Assembly (NCBI GenBank): GCA_020746835.1
Contig: JAGPNK010000013.1
Coordinates: 930,001-994,000 of the forward strand
Source of the DNA: Stachybotrys elegans
Lineage: Eukaryota > Ascomycota > Sordariomycetes > Hypocreales > Stachybotryaceae
Direction: 5' to 3'
Length of the DNA: 64,000 nucleotides
Of this stretch, positions 1-11,568 are shown piece after piece. The translations under genes and the position numbers were made by a program. Numbering within the stretch: the stretch's first letter is position 1; every line of letters begins with the position of its first letter. The notes below the pieces were generated by a model. The model saw only the letters and a list, made by a program, of their open reading frames with translations. It made no database searches and was not told where the DNA came from.

Positions 1-657
1 CCGGTCAGCTGGAGTCAACAGATTCTCCCGATTCCAGGAGGCGATGGCATTCTGGTCGCTAAGGGCCAGCCGATTCAGTATGTTGGCTCTGATGTCACCG
101 CTGTATCGTCCGATGACACAGGGCAGCTAAGCTCCGGGTCGCTCACGATAGAAGCAAGCCTAACCTCGGGCTACGTCTCAACAGGGTTCAAGTGGCCACC
201 AGAGCTTCCTTACAAACCCATCACTCCGGATGCTGGTTGGCAATTCGCCATCAAAGAAGGTTCCATGGCCAGACACGGCGCCTTTCAGACAAGATATCGC
301 GACTTCAGAGGCGTGTACCACTGCGACGACAGCAAGTCACCAATGAAGCAGCAGATGGAAGATCAGGGCTTTCTCAGGGTGACATATTTGCCTATCCTCA
401 CCTGGGTCAGCGTGTACACAGCAAAGCCGGGAGAAGAGCCGACTACCGCGTTGGGAGTTGAAGGGCTCATGGTTGAGCGAGTTGATGAGGCCGCACCGCT
501 CCCCACGTATAGACGATTGGGGTATTTTTGCATGTCATCGCGCCTCGCGACTCATGAGGAGTGCATACGCTCGATTAGGGATGTAAAGCGCAAGAAAGGT
601 GCTGAGCTGGGGCAATGGCTCGGCCTCGAGGCTCCTACACATGTAAGGCTCATGTGA
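1..657 (+). CDS. 3' end of a probable HET-type protein (5' end outside window)
   Basis: Frame 1 is open from the first base to a TGA at 655-657 (218 codons), so this is the last exon or C-terminal part of a gene whose start lies to the left. The C-terminal stretch reads as LGVEGLMVERVD followed by YRRLGYFCMSS. That 'G-L-hydrophobic-hydrophobic, then Y-x-R-x-G-x-F' arrangement is what I know from the C-termini of fungal HET-domain (heterokaryon incompatibility) proteins. The HET domain itself would lie upstream and is not visible, so the family call is an inference from the tail only. No transmembrane segment or catalytic motif is visible. It could be another large fungal protein of unknown function. 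The upstream 190 bp has no start that must be used, consistent with a truncated gene model. Confidence 0.6.
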   Translation, partial: PVSWSQQILPIPGGDGILVAKGQPIQYVGSDVTAVSSDDTGQLSSGSLTIEASLTSGYVSTGFKWPPELPYKPITPDAGWQFAIKEGSMARHGAFQTRYRDFRGVYHCDDSKSPMKQQMEDQGFLRVTYLPILTWVSVYTAKPGEEPTTALGVEGLMVERVDEAAPLPTYRRLGYFCMSSRLATHEECIRSIRDVKRKKGAELGQWLGLEAPTHVRLM

Positions 658-1349
658 TGGAGGACGGGTACCTTGCTGCTCTTTTGTGGTTTTACCCCAG
701 GTGCTTTGGTTCAATTTGAGATAATAATACTCTGCATGCATGCGCTGAAAGAATATTGGTTGCATTGCATCGTCGTATTTTACCGTATGCAGGGATCGAA
801 CCACAGGCGGCACGCATTCCGCTGCATAACACGGAGGGGACTCGCCGGTGCACCCAAGACGAGTTGAAAGTGGCCAGGCCCTTTCCATTGGAACGCGGCA
901 TCCATTACCCCAGGCCGAGGTCTGCATCGCTCACGCATCTGCAAACTCTCCAGGCTTCGGCTCGCCGGCACCGGTTGATGCCGATAGAGAACAAGAGGGC
1001 CATGATCGTCGGCCGTTAGCCTTGGGCAACCTGGCCAGGGTAATTGGCTAGTCTCCGCAGCAGGGAGGAAGAGGTGTTATCGGAATAAAGACACCTTCCT
1101 AACTGGTGCGTGTGCCATGATCTTTTGTAACCCCGCTCTGGCCACTATCTCCAACCGACAGGCGGTTGTTGGTTGACGATGATAAACAAACAAAATAAAC
1201 GAGATAAAAAGAAAAAGAAGCATTGGAAGCATGGGCCTCCCGTCGGTATATAAAGCTTGGGTGCGCCAAGATCTTGGCCCCTTGATCTGGTCCATCTGCC
1301 AAGCCGGGAGTCTCTTATCTGTCTGTACAGAAAGACGCTTGCAAGAACA
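658..1349. other. Intergenic region with S28 peptidase promoter
   Basis: No convincing coding sequence. Several short overlapping ORFs on both strands lack motifs and splice signals. The right end holds the TATA box and probable 5' UTR of the downstream peptidase gene. Confidence 0.6.
1247..1254 (+). promoter_or_regulatory. TATA box of the S28 peptidase gene
   Basis: TATATAAA lies 103 bp upstream of the chosen ATG at 1350, which leaves room for a typical fungal 5' UTR. It argues that transcription starts inside the track from about 1280 and that the in-frame ATG at 1257, only 3 bp beyond the box, is not the start. Confidence 0.65.
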
Positions 1350-3056
1350 ATGAAGTCGTCGCTTCTCCTCTCATGCATGGCCCTCGCGCAGGGCGTGCTG
1401 GGCATGTTCCCCAAGCCGCCGCTCCTGGAGCCCTTTGAGTTCGAGGCGACCGAGGCTGCGCAGCTGAGGAGCGCCGCCTTCCCGCTCACGGGCAACGGCA
1501 CCTTCACCACCTACATCGACCACAAGAACCCCAAGCTCGGCACGTTCGAGCTGCGCTACTGGTACAATGCCACCTTCTGGCAGGGCCCTGGCTCGCCCAT
1601 CGTTGTCATGACGCCGGGCGAGGTCGCGGCCGATGGCTACGGCGGCTATCTCACCGACCGCGCCATGACGGGTGTCTATGCGCGCGAGAATGGCGGCGCC
1701 GTCGTCATGATTGAGCATCGGTACTACGGCGACTCGACTCCCTATGTCGTCCAGTCCACCAAGAACCTGCAGTACCACACGCTCGACCAGGCCGTGGCCG
1801 ACTTTGTCCTCTTCCCGCGCAAGGTCAAGCTACCCTTTGACGAGTCGGGTGAGAGCAACGCCCCCAAGGCTCCCTGGATCTTTGTCGGAGGATCCTACTC
1901 GGGCGCCCTCGCCGCCTGGATCGAGAAGCTCGCCCCCGGCACCTACTGGGCCTACCACGGCTCGAGTGGTCCCGTCGAGGCCATCTACGATTACTGGCAG
2001 TACTTCCAGCCAATTCAGCAAGGCATGCCCCAGAACTGCAGCAAGGACTTCTCGGCTATCATTGACCACATCGACAAAGTCTTTACTCGTGGCTCGACCA
2101 AGGAGAAGGTGGCTCTCAAGGAGTTGTTTGGTGTTCAGGAATTGGACCACGACGACGATGCTGCGCAGTCCATCTCGTCGCCTGTCTGGGTATGGCAGAG
2201 CATCCAGCTCAACTCTGGCTACTCGCAGTTCTACCAGATGTGCGATGCCATTGAAGGCGCCGGCTCAGCTCCCGGCGCAAAGGTCTCCTACTCGTCCAAG
2301 GGCGTTGGCCTCAAGAAGGCTCTCCCCAACTACGCTGCTTGGTTCAAGGCCTCGTATATCCCTGGCTGTAAGTTCTGCTCTCTTTGCTTGACCCCGCGCT
2401 AAGACTGACTCCTGATAGACTGCGAGAGCTACGGTTATTCTGACTGGTCCGGTACCAACAACGTCCAGTGCTGGAACTCGTACAACGCCAGCATGCAGGT
2501 GTGGAGCGACTGGGATGCGAGAAGCCCTATCTTCCGCTCCTGGGTGTGGCAGACGTGCAACGACCCCTTCTTCTACTACCAAACGTGAGTTTCTCATCTA
2601 CCAGCCTTGGTCGGTTGTCCCTTCTGACAGTTCATCAGCGGCGCCCCCAAGGGTATCCCAACCATCTTCAGCCGCCTCGTGACCGCAGAGTACTGGCAGC
2701 GACAGTGCGAGCTCTTCTTCCCTCGCGAGGGCCCCTTCACCTACTCTAGCAACCGAGGCAAGACGGCCGCCGATATCAACGCCCACACTGGAGGATGGTT
2801 CAACACCAAGACGACGCGTCTCATCGCGACCAACGGCGAGTTTGACCCGTGGCGCAGCGGCTCCGTGTCCTCCGTCTTCCGCCCGGGTGGCCCCTTCAAG
2901 GGCAACAAGAAGGCTCCTGTCATTCTGATCAAGGGTGCCCGGCACTGCAACGACCTTACTCTGAGGAATGCAGTGCATGAGCCCGTCGCCAAGGCCCAGG
3001 AGCAACTGAGTGCTCAGATCAAGACCTGGGTCAATGAATTTTACGACAGAAAGTAG
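1350..3056 (+). CDS. Secreted serine carboxypeptidase, family S28
   Basis: Three exons, 1350-2367, 2419-2584 and 2639-3056, encode 533 aa. Both introns (51 and 54 bp) have GT/AG ends and restore one frame. Residues 1-18 form a signal peptide (hydrophobic LLLSCMALAQGVLG). The nucleophile is Ser182 in FVGGSYSG, the GxSYxG site of S28 prolyl carboxypeptidase/DPP-II-like enzymes; the acid is the Asp in NGEFDPW and the base the His in GARHCND near the C-terminus. All three are present, so the enzyme should be active. Family members release residues after proline, usually at acidic pH, and fungal members are extracellular. Several N-glycosylation sequons (NGT, NAT, NCS, NAS) fit secretion. The ATG at 1350 was chosen because it begins the signal peptide and lies downstream of a TATA box. 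The gene converges on the hypothetical gene ending at 3153. Confidence 0.93.
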
Positions 3057-3152
3057 CGGATATTGTAACTGTAAATCATACTTTATAATATTTAAAGACG
3101 ATTGTCTTCAGGACGATATGAAATGAGAGTGACTCTACAATATCAATCCAAC

Positions 3153-4058
3153 TCAACCGGTTCCGGGGTTCTCTAATTTCCTGGCATGAGCAAACATGAC
3201 CTCAAGATGAGGCGCATGCGGAAATCTTCTTTCAACAGTACCACACCAACCGTACTCGTAGATACGAGTATTCAGAAAATCGATGCTGCTCTGTACACAG
3301 CTTGTTCTCAGGGTCTGGAGCAGCCGCCTCGGCTTCTCTTGCTCCAAAAGTGCAAGCATCTTTTCCCTGCTCGCATGACTAAACGCGACACAGCAGGCAG
3401 TATTGTTGATCTCCATGCCGCAGCACCATGCTGAAGTAACGACCGAGCCTGGGTCTGTCATTATGCATTGTGCGAATGCATCAGAGGTCTCTTCCCAGGT
3501 ATTGAATGTGCTGCTTGGGACGAAGTTATCGGGGAATCGAAAGGTCAAGAGGACAGACACTGCGCCATAGCTGGATGAGAAACCAGCTTTTCTCGCGCCA
3601 GGATTGAGCGATAAGCGGTAAACTGCTGATTGGGGTGGTACTTGTGTCACGGAAGCCCATAAGCTTTTCAGAGATGTAAGCGGCGGGCTGGCTTGGAAGG
3701 CCTCCCGTCCTTCAATTGTCTTCCAGTCTAGGAGTATAGTCAGCATATACACCAAGACCCCTCGTCTAATGTAATTACCAATGATTAACTTGGCCTTGTC
3801 CGGAACTTGCTGTACATCAGCCCACCATATGGTACCCGTGGCCTCCAACTCGAGATATGTCTGTAGCGTATCTGCCCATATCCTCCCGACCGCTGTGGAG
3901 ATGTCGGAAAGCCACGAGTAAATGAATGGACTTGAAAAACAGAAGTCTATGACCTCGGTGCATGCGTATGGGTCATCGACACGGGAAGACCATGTGGACT
4001 GTGCCGACACGACAGCAACCCGGGTTCCCGGATACATGCAATCGCAGGAACTAGCCAT
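3153..4058 (-). CDS. Hypothetical protein, unknown function
   Basis: I do not recognise this protein. The frame is open upstream, but the ATG at 4058 (MASSCDCMYPG) is the most plausible start. Unspliced it gives 301 codons. A 51-bp segment from 3778 down to 3728 begins GTAATT, contains GCTGAC near its 3' end and ends in TAG, so it has every intron signal; because it is 51 bp and has no stop, splicing or retention both keep the frame. Removal gives about 284 aa. The protein is rich in Cys and Trp (a CC pair, WCCG, ACCV) with no clear membrane span or signal peptide. The upstream interval to 4572 would hold its promoter. The 3' end converges on the S28 gene, 96 bp away. Functional assignment is not possible from the sequence. 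Confidence 0.6.
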   Translation of the reverse strand: MASSCDCMYPGTRVAVVSAQSTWSSRVDDPYACTEVIDFCFSSPFIYSWLSDISTAVGRIWADTLQTYLELEATGTIWWADVQQVPDKAKLIIGNYIRRGVLVYMLTILLDWKTIEGREAFQASPPLTSLKSLWASVTQVPPQSAVYRLSLNPGARKAGFSSSYGAVSVLLTFRFPDNFVPSSTFNTWEETSDAFAQCIMTDPGSVVTSAWCCGMEINNTACCVAFSHASREKMLALLEQEKPRRLLQTLRTSCVQSSIDFLNTRIYEYGWCGTVERRFPHAPHLEVMFAHARKLENPGTG

Positions 4059-4572
4059 GATGAACTGGCTTGATATGGGGTGAATAGGAGATAATCGGGT
4101 GCGATGACAGAAAGGTTGGGTGATGTTGGAGAAGAGAAAGAAAGGACATCTATTTCCCGGGCTGGGGAACAAGATGGCGAATGAACTGTGCCCGATAACG
4201 CTTATCGCCTCCGCAATCAGGCATCGACTTTCCCCTCTCCTTCCACCTCGGGCTGCGTACTTGTTCCTCACCACAAAGATACCATCGCTACGCACTTCAT
4301 CTCAAATGCCTTCCCGGCATTACAAGTCTTCAGCGGTTTATTATACAATAGAGATGAAAAGAAGAGCGATAGCCTATGCGAACAGTAATGTTACCCACAG
4401 GAACAGGACAGAGTAAGACAATTGTCGGAGATTGAGTGGCCAAGGTCAGGATACCGTACGTACCGCGATGCCGGTGGGAGCCCTCAGACTGTGGTGTCTG
4501 TTGTAACTTATGTACAATGTCACCAGACCAGCTCAAAATGATCATGCTCTCGAATTTGAGCATTCCTGTCCT
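4059..4572. other. Intergenic, promoter side of the hypothetical gene
   Basis: No supported gene. It separates the 3' end of the ankyrin gene from the start of the hypothetical gene, both on the minus strand. Short ORFs here have no motif. Confidence 0.5.
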
Positions 4573-7500
4573 CTATCTTATGCGCGATTGCCTGGCTCTG
4601 GGTAAGCGCATTTTAGGCCTGGCCAGTAAACGATGCCTTTTCCAACAGTCTCTCCTTTCTCTCCATGCTTGTGCCCGTTCCAGAAACACGTTCATATGAT
4701 ACTTCAAGATATCATCAAACTCCCATCCACGATAAGCCCCATTCAGTGATGCAAAGGTCGACTGGCGACGCCTTTCTAGGCGCCGCTCCAGGCCACATGC
4801 CAGAGCAAAGGTATTCAACCATTCACCCGACCGTTCGCCCGACCGTTCATCAAACAATTCATCCACCCATTCATTTACCATTTCCTCCACGTCTATGTCA
4901 ATGTGCCTAGCTCGACAAGCCTCCTTAGGTACCAGTTCGGGTAAGACACCATTCACAGCATGCCACCAAGCCGTCCAAAACCTCCCAATGGACCAAGCCG
5001 ACAAGATCATCCTGGCTCGCTGATACACCCGGCAGAGAAATAAGAGCTGCTTGTAATAACCGTAGTCCCTGTCCTCGGCTTGTATGTCATCTCTTTCCAG
5101 CTCATCTCGCGCGGCCGTAGAAATGCAACAAGTATGAGCCATACCGAGCCGCTCGAATATTTCCAGCCTCGATATTTCGTGCAAACACCACTCTTTCCTA
5201 GCCCGGGCCATTCTGAACCGCTTCATCCATTTCTGGAGATTTTTTCGTCGCCAAAGGTGGCCCTCGTAACATCCTTGACTGTGACAACGCGAAGAGATGA
5301 TCATATCCTCTGCAGGTTGTCCGTGCCAAGAGCATCTCCAGACCCAGAAAGGGGTAATGCAGCCATACGTCGAACAATAACAATTGCAGTTGTCGGTAAT
5401 TTTCTCATTCTGGACCACCTTGGTGAGCCCATCGCCAATACCATGAAAGTCATTCCCCATCCTCAAAGAGTCAGCAAGATAGAAAGAGAGGCGAGGCAGG
5501 GATTCATGATGATGCAAGTTGAACTCCGTGCTCGCCCCCTTTTCGACGTACCACTGCAGGTAAGTATTCAGATGGTACCACTCGTCTTGCGACCTGGGGA
5601 TGCGCAAAGGCCACCCCCTCCTGATTACCTCGCAAGCCTCCGTTAGTGGCGTCCTCCCGTGGGCACAAGGAGCATCAAGGTCCGTAAACCCGGCATCATA
5701 CAGGATTTGCTGAACTGATGCTGTTTTATCGCACAACAGATGGTTCAGTGTATATGAGCAATGCGGTGACATAATGCCCAGACACTCCAACTTCTCAGGC
5801 AAGTTGGTCTTTTCCGCCAACATGGACTGTAAGAGTGGTGAAAAGTTCAGGTCGCCTTGGGCTATAGTCTCCGGCATACCAATGGCCCCTTGTTCCACAT
5901 CAGTTAGGTGTTCGTATGCCAGCTGTTTGATTGCCTCTCTTCGTTTTTGAAGCTCATTGATCGTCATGGTAAAGATTTCCGCGTTCGACCTGGATGACCT
6001 GAGAATATCTAGGTCACGGAAGATGGGACGGTCCGTCGTTAGCAGGATGGTAGCAGATTCAATATCTTTCCTCCAGCATGCGACCCCGAAAGCCGCATTC
6101 ACCTCGCAGCCGTTTTCCACTAAGACTTGAAGACCTTCTGGCCATCCAAGAGCAAGTTCTGCTGGCGACAATGGAAACGCCGATTGTTTTCCAGGGGCAT
6201 CAAACATGAATCTTTTCAGACCAGAAAGAGAGCGCTTGAAAATAGCCCATGAAAGTCCGTCGGCATTGAATCCTATTCATATCTTGATTAGACCTCGGAA
6301 AATCAGGATATGCTCCGAGGGACGCGTACCTTCAACTAGCTCAGGATGAAGTCGGAACATCTTGCCAGCTTCTGATCTTGTCATTGATGGGGACCAGAGA
6401 CTGTTTTCACGCCCAGGGGCATAGAACGTCTCCCAGTAATTGCCGTCTATTGGTTGACGAGCCATGACAGTATCCACGGCTTCATCATATAGATGGCACT
6501 GTAATTGCCGATATAGCGAACACGGTCTCAGGGTGCACCATCGAAACATATATGAAATCGCAGGCAGGTCGATCTTTGTGTCCATAACACCATGATGGCG
6601 GATTGGATGGCGATTTCGGTCCCGGGGCCAGCATTGTGTCGCTGCTGGATCAACATTCGAGCTCCGAGCCAGGTCCATGAGCTGCTGAAAGTAAATGGCA
6701 TCACTTTCAAGTAATGAATTCGTCATTTCCATGAGAATTGCTAGATAAACGATCTCCTGGTTGCCTTGAGTTAGCAAGGCGTTGCTTTGAGGTCCACGGT
6801 TGCTAAGGACTGGGGAAAATACCCCAACTTACCATAAGCAGAGTCGAACCCGATTCATCGCAATCACTCCCTGATGCTTTCCCAGACACAATCGCTTCTT
6901 TTATTTCGTAAACAAGCCTGTTGAGCTTTCGAGATACGGTTTCATGCTTCCACTGCATAGATAGCATGGGCTCGGCTGTTTTGTCTTTCAACTCCATTTC
7001 GTAGAAAGCGACAAATGCATCTTCAATAAACCGATCAAAGAGGCTGAAGATGGGGCTTGTGGTTCGCTCGACGACTCCACGGTACTTGACTGACGTGGAC
7101 ATGTCCCAGCCCCTTCTCCCAGAAACTAGACCGAGGCTGAGCCCGAGGACACCCTTGAGCAAAGGGCTCAGCTTGAACTCAACTGAGAGGCCCCACGAAC
7201 GCTTCCTTCCATGGAGGGGGCATTCTTGTGGAGATCCAGTGTCCAGCATGATCCTAGTGCTCCCCAGAAGCCAGGTGACAGACTTCTTTGGGCGATTGCA
7301 TTTGCATCGCAGTCCACCTGCGGCACAAAACTGCATTTCTGTGTTTTCAAACCCCGTATCGGAAAGAGTCAGGCTGGCTGTGCCTTGTCTAAGATCCAAA
7401 TCAAAGGTAGAGTCCGCGGCCAGAAGAGTGGGTTTGAGTTTCCCTTGAGCGATTGACGGACTCATTATGTCCCTTATCTCGCGAGTCAACGTGTCCCGAA

Positions 7501-8251
7501 CCTCAAGAATGAGCTGTCTTGGGTCCTGAGCGCGCATGAGGTTTTCGATGCTGTCGGCTCTGGCATCAATATGCCTTGTCAATCCGCTATTGGCAACAAC
7601 AATACCGGACTCTATGTTGGAGAGGCTTGGTGTGTTATTCAAGATTCCGGCATCCAGGGCGTTGAGTCTGTTGCTTGTACGTGCTTCCGTGAGACTGTTG
7701 GCGGAGGAGAGTTGGTCGACAGCTGGACGACTCGCCAATAGCTCCTGTTTGATGGCAGGTTGATCTTGACGAACGAGTGATTGTGTTTCAAGCTGAAAGA
7801 TGTTGAGCTCGCGCAAAATGCGGTCGTTGAGGCGATCGAGGGCCTGTAGCCTCGTATTCAGCCGTTTCTCAGTGTATATGGCGACGAATCTCTTGTGCGC
7901 ACTGGCCAACCTCTCCCGATACCGGCGATCTTCTGTGCGTGTTTTGTCGAGTCGCAGAGGAAGCTCTAATGACTTCACGTCTTGTTGTATCTCCTCGATC
8001 GCCGTGCGGGCCCTCGTCGCGGGTATGGATATTCGAGCACGTTGATTGTGGGAAAGAGACTCGTGGACAGGCGAGCCCGGGAGTATCAGGCTGTTGATGT
8101 AGTCGAGCTCTTGGTCGAGGTGTTTGGAGAGTTCCCGTATGCGTTCGGAGATTTCCTTGAAATCGTGCGCAAGTTTGAAGGCTTTGACAGAGCCCTTGAT
8201 GACATAGCCGCCGAGCTGGAGGCACACGACCACGCCACTAAGAACCTCCAT
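4573..8251 (-). CDS. Large ankyrin-repeat protein with fungal N-terminal module
   Basis: Three exons on the minus strand, 8251-6833, 6756-6330 and 6272-4573, give 1181 aa. Introns are 76 bp (donor GTAAGT, branch GCTAAC, acceptor CAG) and 57 bp (donor GTACGC, branch TCTAATC, acceptor TAG). The start MEVLSGVVVCLQLGG opens a helical region of about 200 aa resembling the N-terminal domain of fungal ankyrin and STAND proteins. A Cys module follows (C-x-C, then CPLHGR with SVEF), then degenerate ankyrin-like repeats (ALGWPEGLQVLVENGCEVNA and GRTPLTEACEVIRRG are the clearest). Further on is a second Cys-rich signature, CNCYCSTYGC, which I associate with this fungal family. The C-terminus is basic and helical and contains a duplicated ERSG. 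No enzyme motif is seen. Probably cytoplasmic; the role is unknown, and a link to incompatibility is only suggested by the HET-rich neighbourhood. Confidence 0.82.
4805..4900. repeat. Imperfect short tandem repeat inside the ankyrin gene
   Basis: On the plus strand, units of the type (A/T)TTCA(T/C)CCxxC and CGACCGTTC recur about six to eight times, giving the duplicated ERSG and Glu/Trp-rich track near the protein C-terminus. It keeps the frame. A small in-gene minisatellite is the simplest reading. Confidence 0.5.
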
Positions 8252-9399
8252 GTCTTTGGGCAAATCCTGCGGCTTCAAACGCGGATTCTCGTCTACAACG
8301 TCGAGAGAGTATGGTGATGTTCGATGGTTGGCAGACGAAGGGGGACAAGGGAGAAGATGAGTGCGGGTCGAGAGCCGTTAGGCTGTTAAAATTTGCACCC
8401 AAACCAAGCTGAAAAGCTCCCAAGCCAGCCTTGAAGCCGCGTCGGGGGGTTTCGTGTAACCATTGCGCCTATTGTGGTATAGGGTGGTTGTATCGGTGGC
8501 TGAGGAGGTCGGGGGTTGAGCGGGTTTGTGTCACAGGGCAGTTGTGGTGTTATGTCTGGTAATGTGTCATCAAGGGTAAGGAGTGTACTAAGAGTCCATG
8601 TTAAGGTCCTCGTCTATCTATAGCTGTCAAGCTAGGCTATGTAGGTTTGGAGTGTTGCTTGGATCATGAAGTGGAATTGTGCGATCATGGGGTTGCATCA
8701 CTCTGATCTTTTAGTGATCCAGTCACGTGGCTCTGTATGTGACAGTGCACTATGGTGGCGTGGCAATACTTGGCCCTATCTAGGAATATGAAAGGCCATT
8801 GGTCGCCTGATTTTCTCGATTTGCCTATTATCTACTGATTTCATAGTCAATTACCGTTATTGAAGTTATCCTGTGAGATTTCGCGAACCCCTGCCCTGAT
8901 AAGATTGAGATCTGTGACTTCGAGGAGGCCCCTCTCTGACGATAAAGGCTATAACAGAGCAATAGATGACGATTGGTAAGAAATCTATGGCTGAGGTCAA
9001 GGTTTTCGCAGCAACACACCGCAATTGATACAAAGCTTCCGCGATGGATCTGTGGCTTTAGGCAGCCGAGAAGGCCTTCGCGTTGGTAGGCTGTCTTATA
9101 CATAGAACATGACTACTATGGATCTTAAACTTATTTTGCTTTTGTACGGTCAGATTTCCGATTTGCCTACTACTTTCCTTGAAGATACAGCCCAACTTAT
9201 AGATATCTCAAGCTATTCTTAATCACCACTGCACTCCTTTCGCCACTGCACTGCCTGAATAGAGAAGCCTCAATAGAGATTGTAATATAAGTCAATACTA
9301 CGCTCCCGTACTCAAGAAGTTACACTAGTGACTCCTTTATTAAAATCTTCCTACTTGGTGAAACCGCTAGTTTAACTCTTCACATCCTACGTCTACACT
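8252..9399. other. Intergenic, gene-poor stretch
   Basis: Contains the promoter of the ankyrin gene on its left and one diverged minus-strand copy of a dispersed repeat (8875-8985). No credible gene. Base composition is visibly more A+T rich from about 8600 on than in the neighbouring enzyme genes. Confidence 0.5.
8875..8985 (-). repeat. Dispersed short repeat, copy 1
   Basis: The reverse complement contains GTCATCTATTG, then a TCGTCAGAG tract, then GGGGCCTCCTCGAAGTCAC, followed by weaker similarity ending in GCGAAATCTCAC. It aligns in the same order with copies at 11430-11568 and 53035-53168. Diverged, with indels after the core. Confidence 0.65.
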
Positions 9400-10176
9400 A
9401 TGGCGGGTGTAATAGAATATATACATGACCCAGTCACCGATCCTAAAAATCAGATTCGGTTTCTGTGGCCTCACCCTCGCAGATTTGCAGCACCTCTATC
9501 ATTCGAGATCTCGACATGGCACATCAATGACCTCCCGAAATTCCGGGCTGTTTCATATACATGGGGCACTGAAACTCGCCAAGTCTTGATAAATGGCAAA
9601 TGGTTTGCAGTACGAGCCAATTGCATTTATGCACTTTGGCAGGTCACGAATGCGCTACGAGATGGGTATATTTGGATCGACTCGACATACATCGATCCAT
9701 GTAACCCGGAAGAAAAGACTAATCAACTGGCCATGATTCATGACATTTACCGCAGTGCAACTGGTGTCATCGCGTGCGTCGGCCCTACGGCCAGTGACAG
9801 CGCATGGTTTGCGCAAATAGCACATGTACTCGACCGGTTCATTGCAGGAATGAGCTATAGCAGTTGGATTGGCGATGAGAGACTCGAGCAAATGGCGGAA
9901 GCCTTCGCAAAGGCAGTCGACGACGGAGAATCTGGTCGACTGTCTAGAGACATGGCTGCGTTCCAAGCTCGTGAATACTGGTCGAGGCTTCGGATAGTCC
10001 AGGAGCTTTCAACCGCGGAAGATTTCGCTATACATATATTCTGCGGAACCGACTCCATACACTGTGTGGCTCTCTCACTACTATACAAATGCTTGAATTC
10101 TGCAAAGGGGCTTCTGAGCGAGTACCAGTCTGATAAGATCACCAACGATCTTCACATGGGTGCGATAATATATTAG
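9400..10176 (+). pseudogene. Truncated HET-domain remnant
   Basis: An open frame of 258 aa carries the first half of a HET domain: FRAVSYTWG (consensus A-L-S-Y-x-W-G), DGYIWIDSTYI at the position of the usual YxWIDxxCI, IHDIYRSATGVIACVGP and YWSRLRIVQEL (usual YWxRxWxxQE). The second motif is altered: the normal Cys-Ile-Asn-Gln is Tyr-Ile-Asp-Pro. The protein stops soon after the domain, whereas relatives run to 500-700 aa, and nothing in the next 1.8 kb continues it in any frame. It is therefore probably a truncated, decaying gene, although a short expressed HET protein cannot be excluded. The ATG at 9400 is the natural start. HET domains in intact genes trigger a cell-death response after fusion of incompatible hyphae. 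Confidence 0.65.
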
Positions 10177-11429
10177 ATCGTGGACCGGATGTGCAAGAAT
10201 TCCCCTTTAACCCCATAGCTATCACCATATCGTGAGCATTGGAAACCCACGTTTACGTCCTCATGTAATTGAGCGGCGCTTATACCTCGACTGCGAACAA
10301 GGCAGCTGTGCGGCCCAAACCGTCTCCGTTGGCCCGGTTGGCTTCGGCTAGCTAAGATAGGAATCTGTACAGGAGCTTATTTACTATTCCGGGTCTCTGG
10401 TCAGTCTACGGATATTGTTTGGCGTAATACAACTGGCCTATAGTTTGTTATGCTCCCAGTGTCATACATGACATCCTCCACTAAGGTAGTTCCTAACGTC
10501 TTCTCTTTTGATCATCATCTCCCACTGGACTCCCAGTCGACTGTTTAGTATAAACGATTCGTCTACAGCACCCGTATGGACTAGACCAGTATCAAATATC
10601 CAGACGACAACACAAATAAAGATCTTGCATCAGCAAGCAGGATATCACGCAAATGTTTTAGATGGAGAGTGGCAACATGGTCCTCTGGCGCCGACCAGCT
10701 CTTCCCATCCGATGTACTTGTCACTGCAGGGGAGGAGAATATCTCGCCCGACAAGAGGCCCTAAAACGTCAAAAATCGGGATAACCATGAAGACTTGGGA
10801 ACTACATCTAAGTCGACTGTGTATGCCGGAGAGGGCGACTATCTGCTGCGGACTATCTTACATTAGTCAATGGAAAGCCAAGGAAGAGCGAGACCTCTGG
10901 AGAACTTGCCCCGATCCGGGGGGAGACAGGGAAGCATGAAGCAGATACTCAACGCACACAAGACATCTCTCCACGAGTCCTTCCGGGTTTAACAATTTCA
11001 TGTCCTAAGCCCGAACTCAAAATCACGCTAATAAGAAACCCATGCTAGTGAATACCAATCCCGGTTCTTGGCCTTGGGTTATTGAGACCGCAAATAGTTA
11101 CAAGACTGGAGGTCTTCCTTGCCAAGCAGATGCTGACATATCCACTCCTAATCAAATTTCCTTATGCCGAACTGGCATCGCTCGTCGATTGGGCACCGAA
11201 ATGCATGGTATATTTCATAGGCCTCCTGAGGATTTGTAATCTATAGACAGGAGGTGTAGACGCGTCCCTTGCGATGGGCTTTGGTGCAAACCCTGTAAGA
11301 TGGAGATGTCCATTCGGGTCATAGCTGACGATAAGTTGGGCGCGGTTTTGGGACTCAAGATGTTGACTTTATAAACTTGGCTGAGTAGGTTACTCTATCT
11401 TTTGGCTGTATTCAAATATGTTCTAAGCC

Positions 11430-11568
11430 GCCGCCACAAGCTTTTCTCAATCGAATTTTCTAATCAACTGTTATCTATTGATCTGATATTGTCTTTCTCG
11501 TTAGGGGCCTCCTCAAAGTCGCTGGTCTATATCCCATTGGGGCACACAAACAGGAAATCCCACATTCA
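11430..11568 (+). repeat. Dispersed short repeat, copy 2
   Basis: Shares with copy 5 (53035-53168) the run GCCACAAGCTTTTCTCA, then a TTTTCTAA tract, TATCTATTGAT, ATTGTCTTT, then the core GGGGCCTCCTC-AAGTCGCTGG. The core continues as TATCCCATTGGGGCACA and GAAATCCCACAT. This is one of the two longest copies. Confidence 0.75.

Noticed and set aside
795..812. T-loop-like GGTTCGATCCC on the minus strand
   Set aside because: The flanking bases do not form a five-pair T-stem and no D-arm, anticodon arm or acceptor stem could be folded, so no tRNA is called.
1257..1349. Upstream in-frame ATG for the S28 peptidase
   Set aside because: It would begin 3 bp beyond the TATA box and would bury the signal peptide 31 residues inside the protein.
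5080..5646. 188-codon plus-strand frame
   Set aside because: Antisense to the third exon of the ankyrin gene.
10508..10939. 143-codon frame after the HET remnant
   Set aside because: Does not resemble the C-terminal part of HET proteins and has no motif; not evidence for a longer HET gene.
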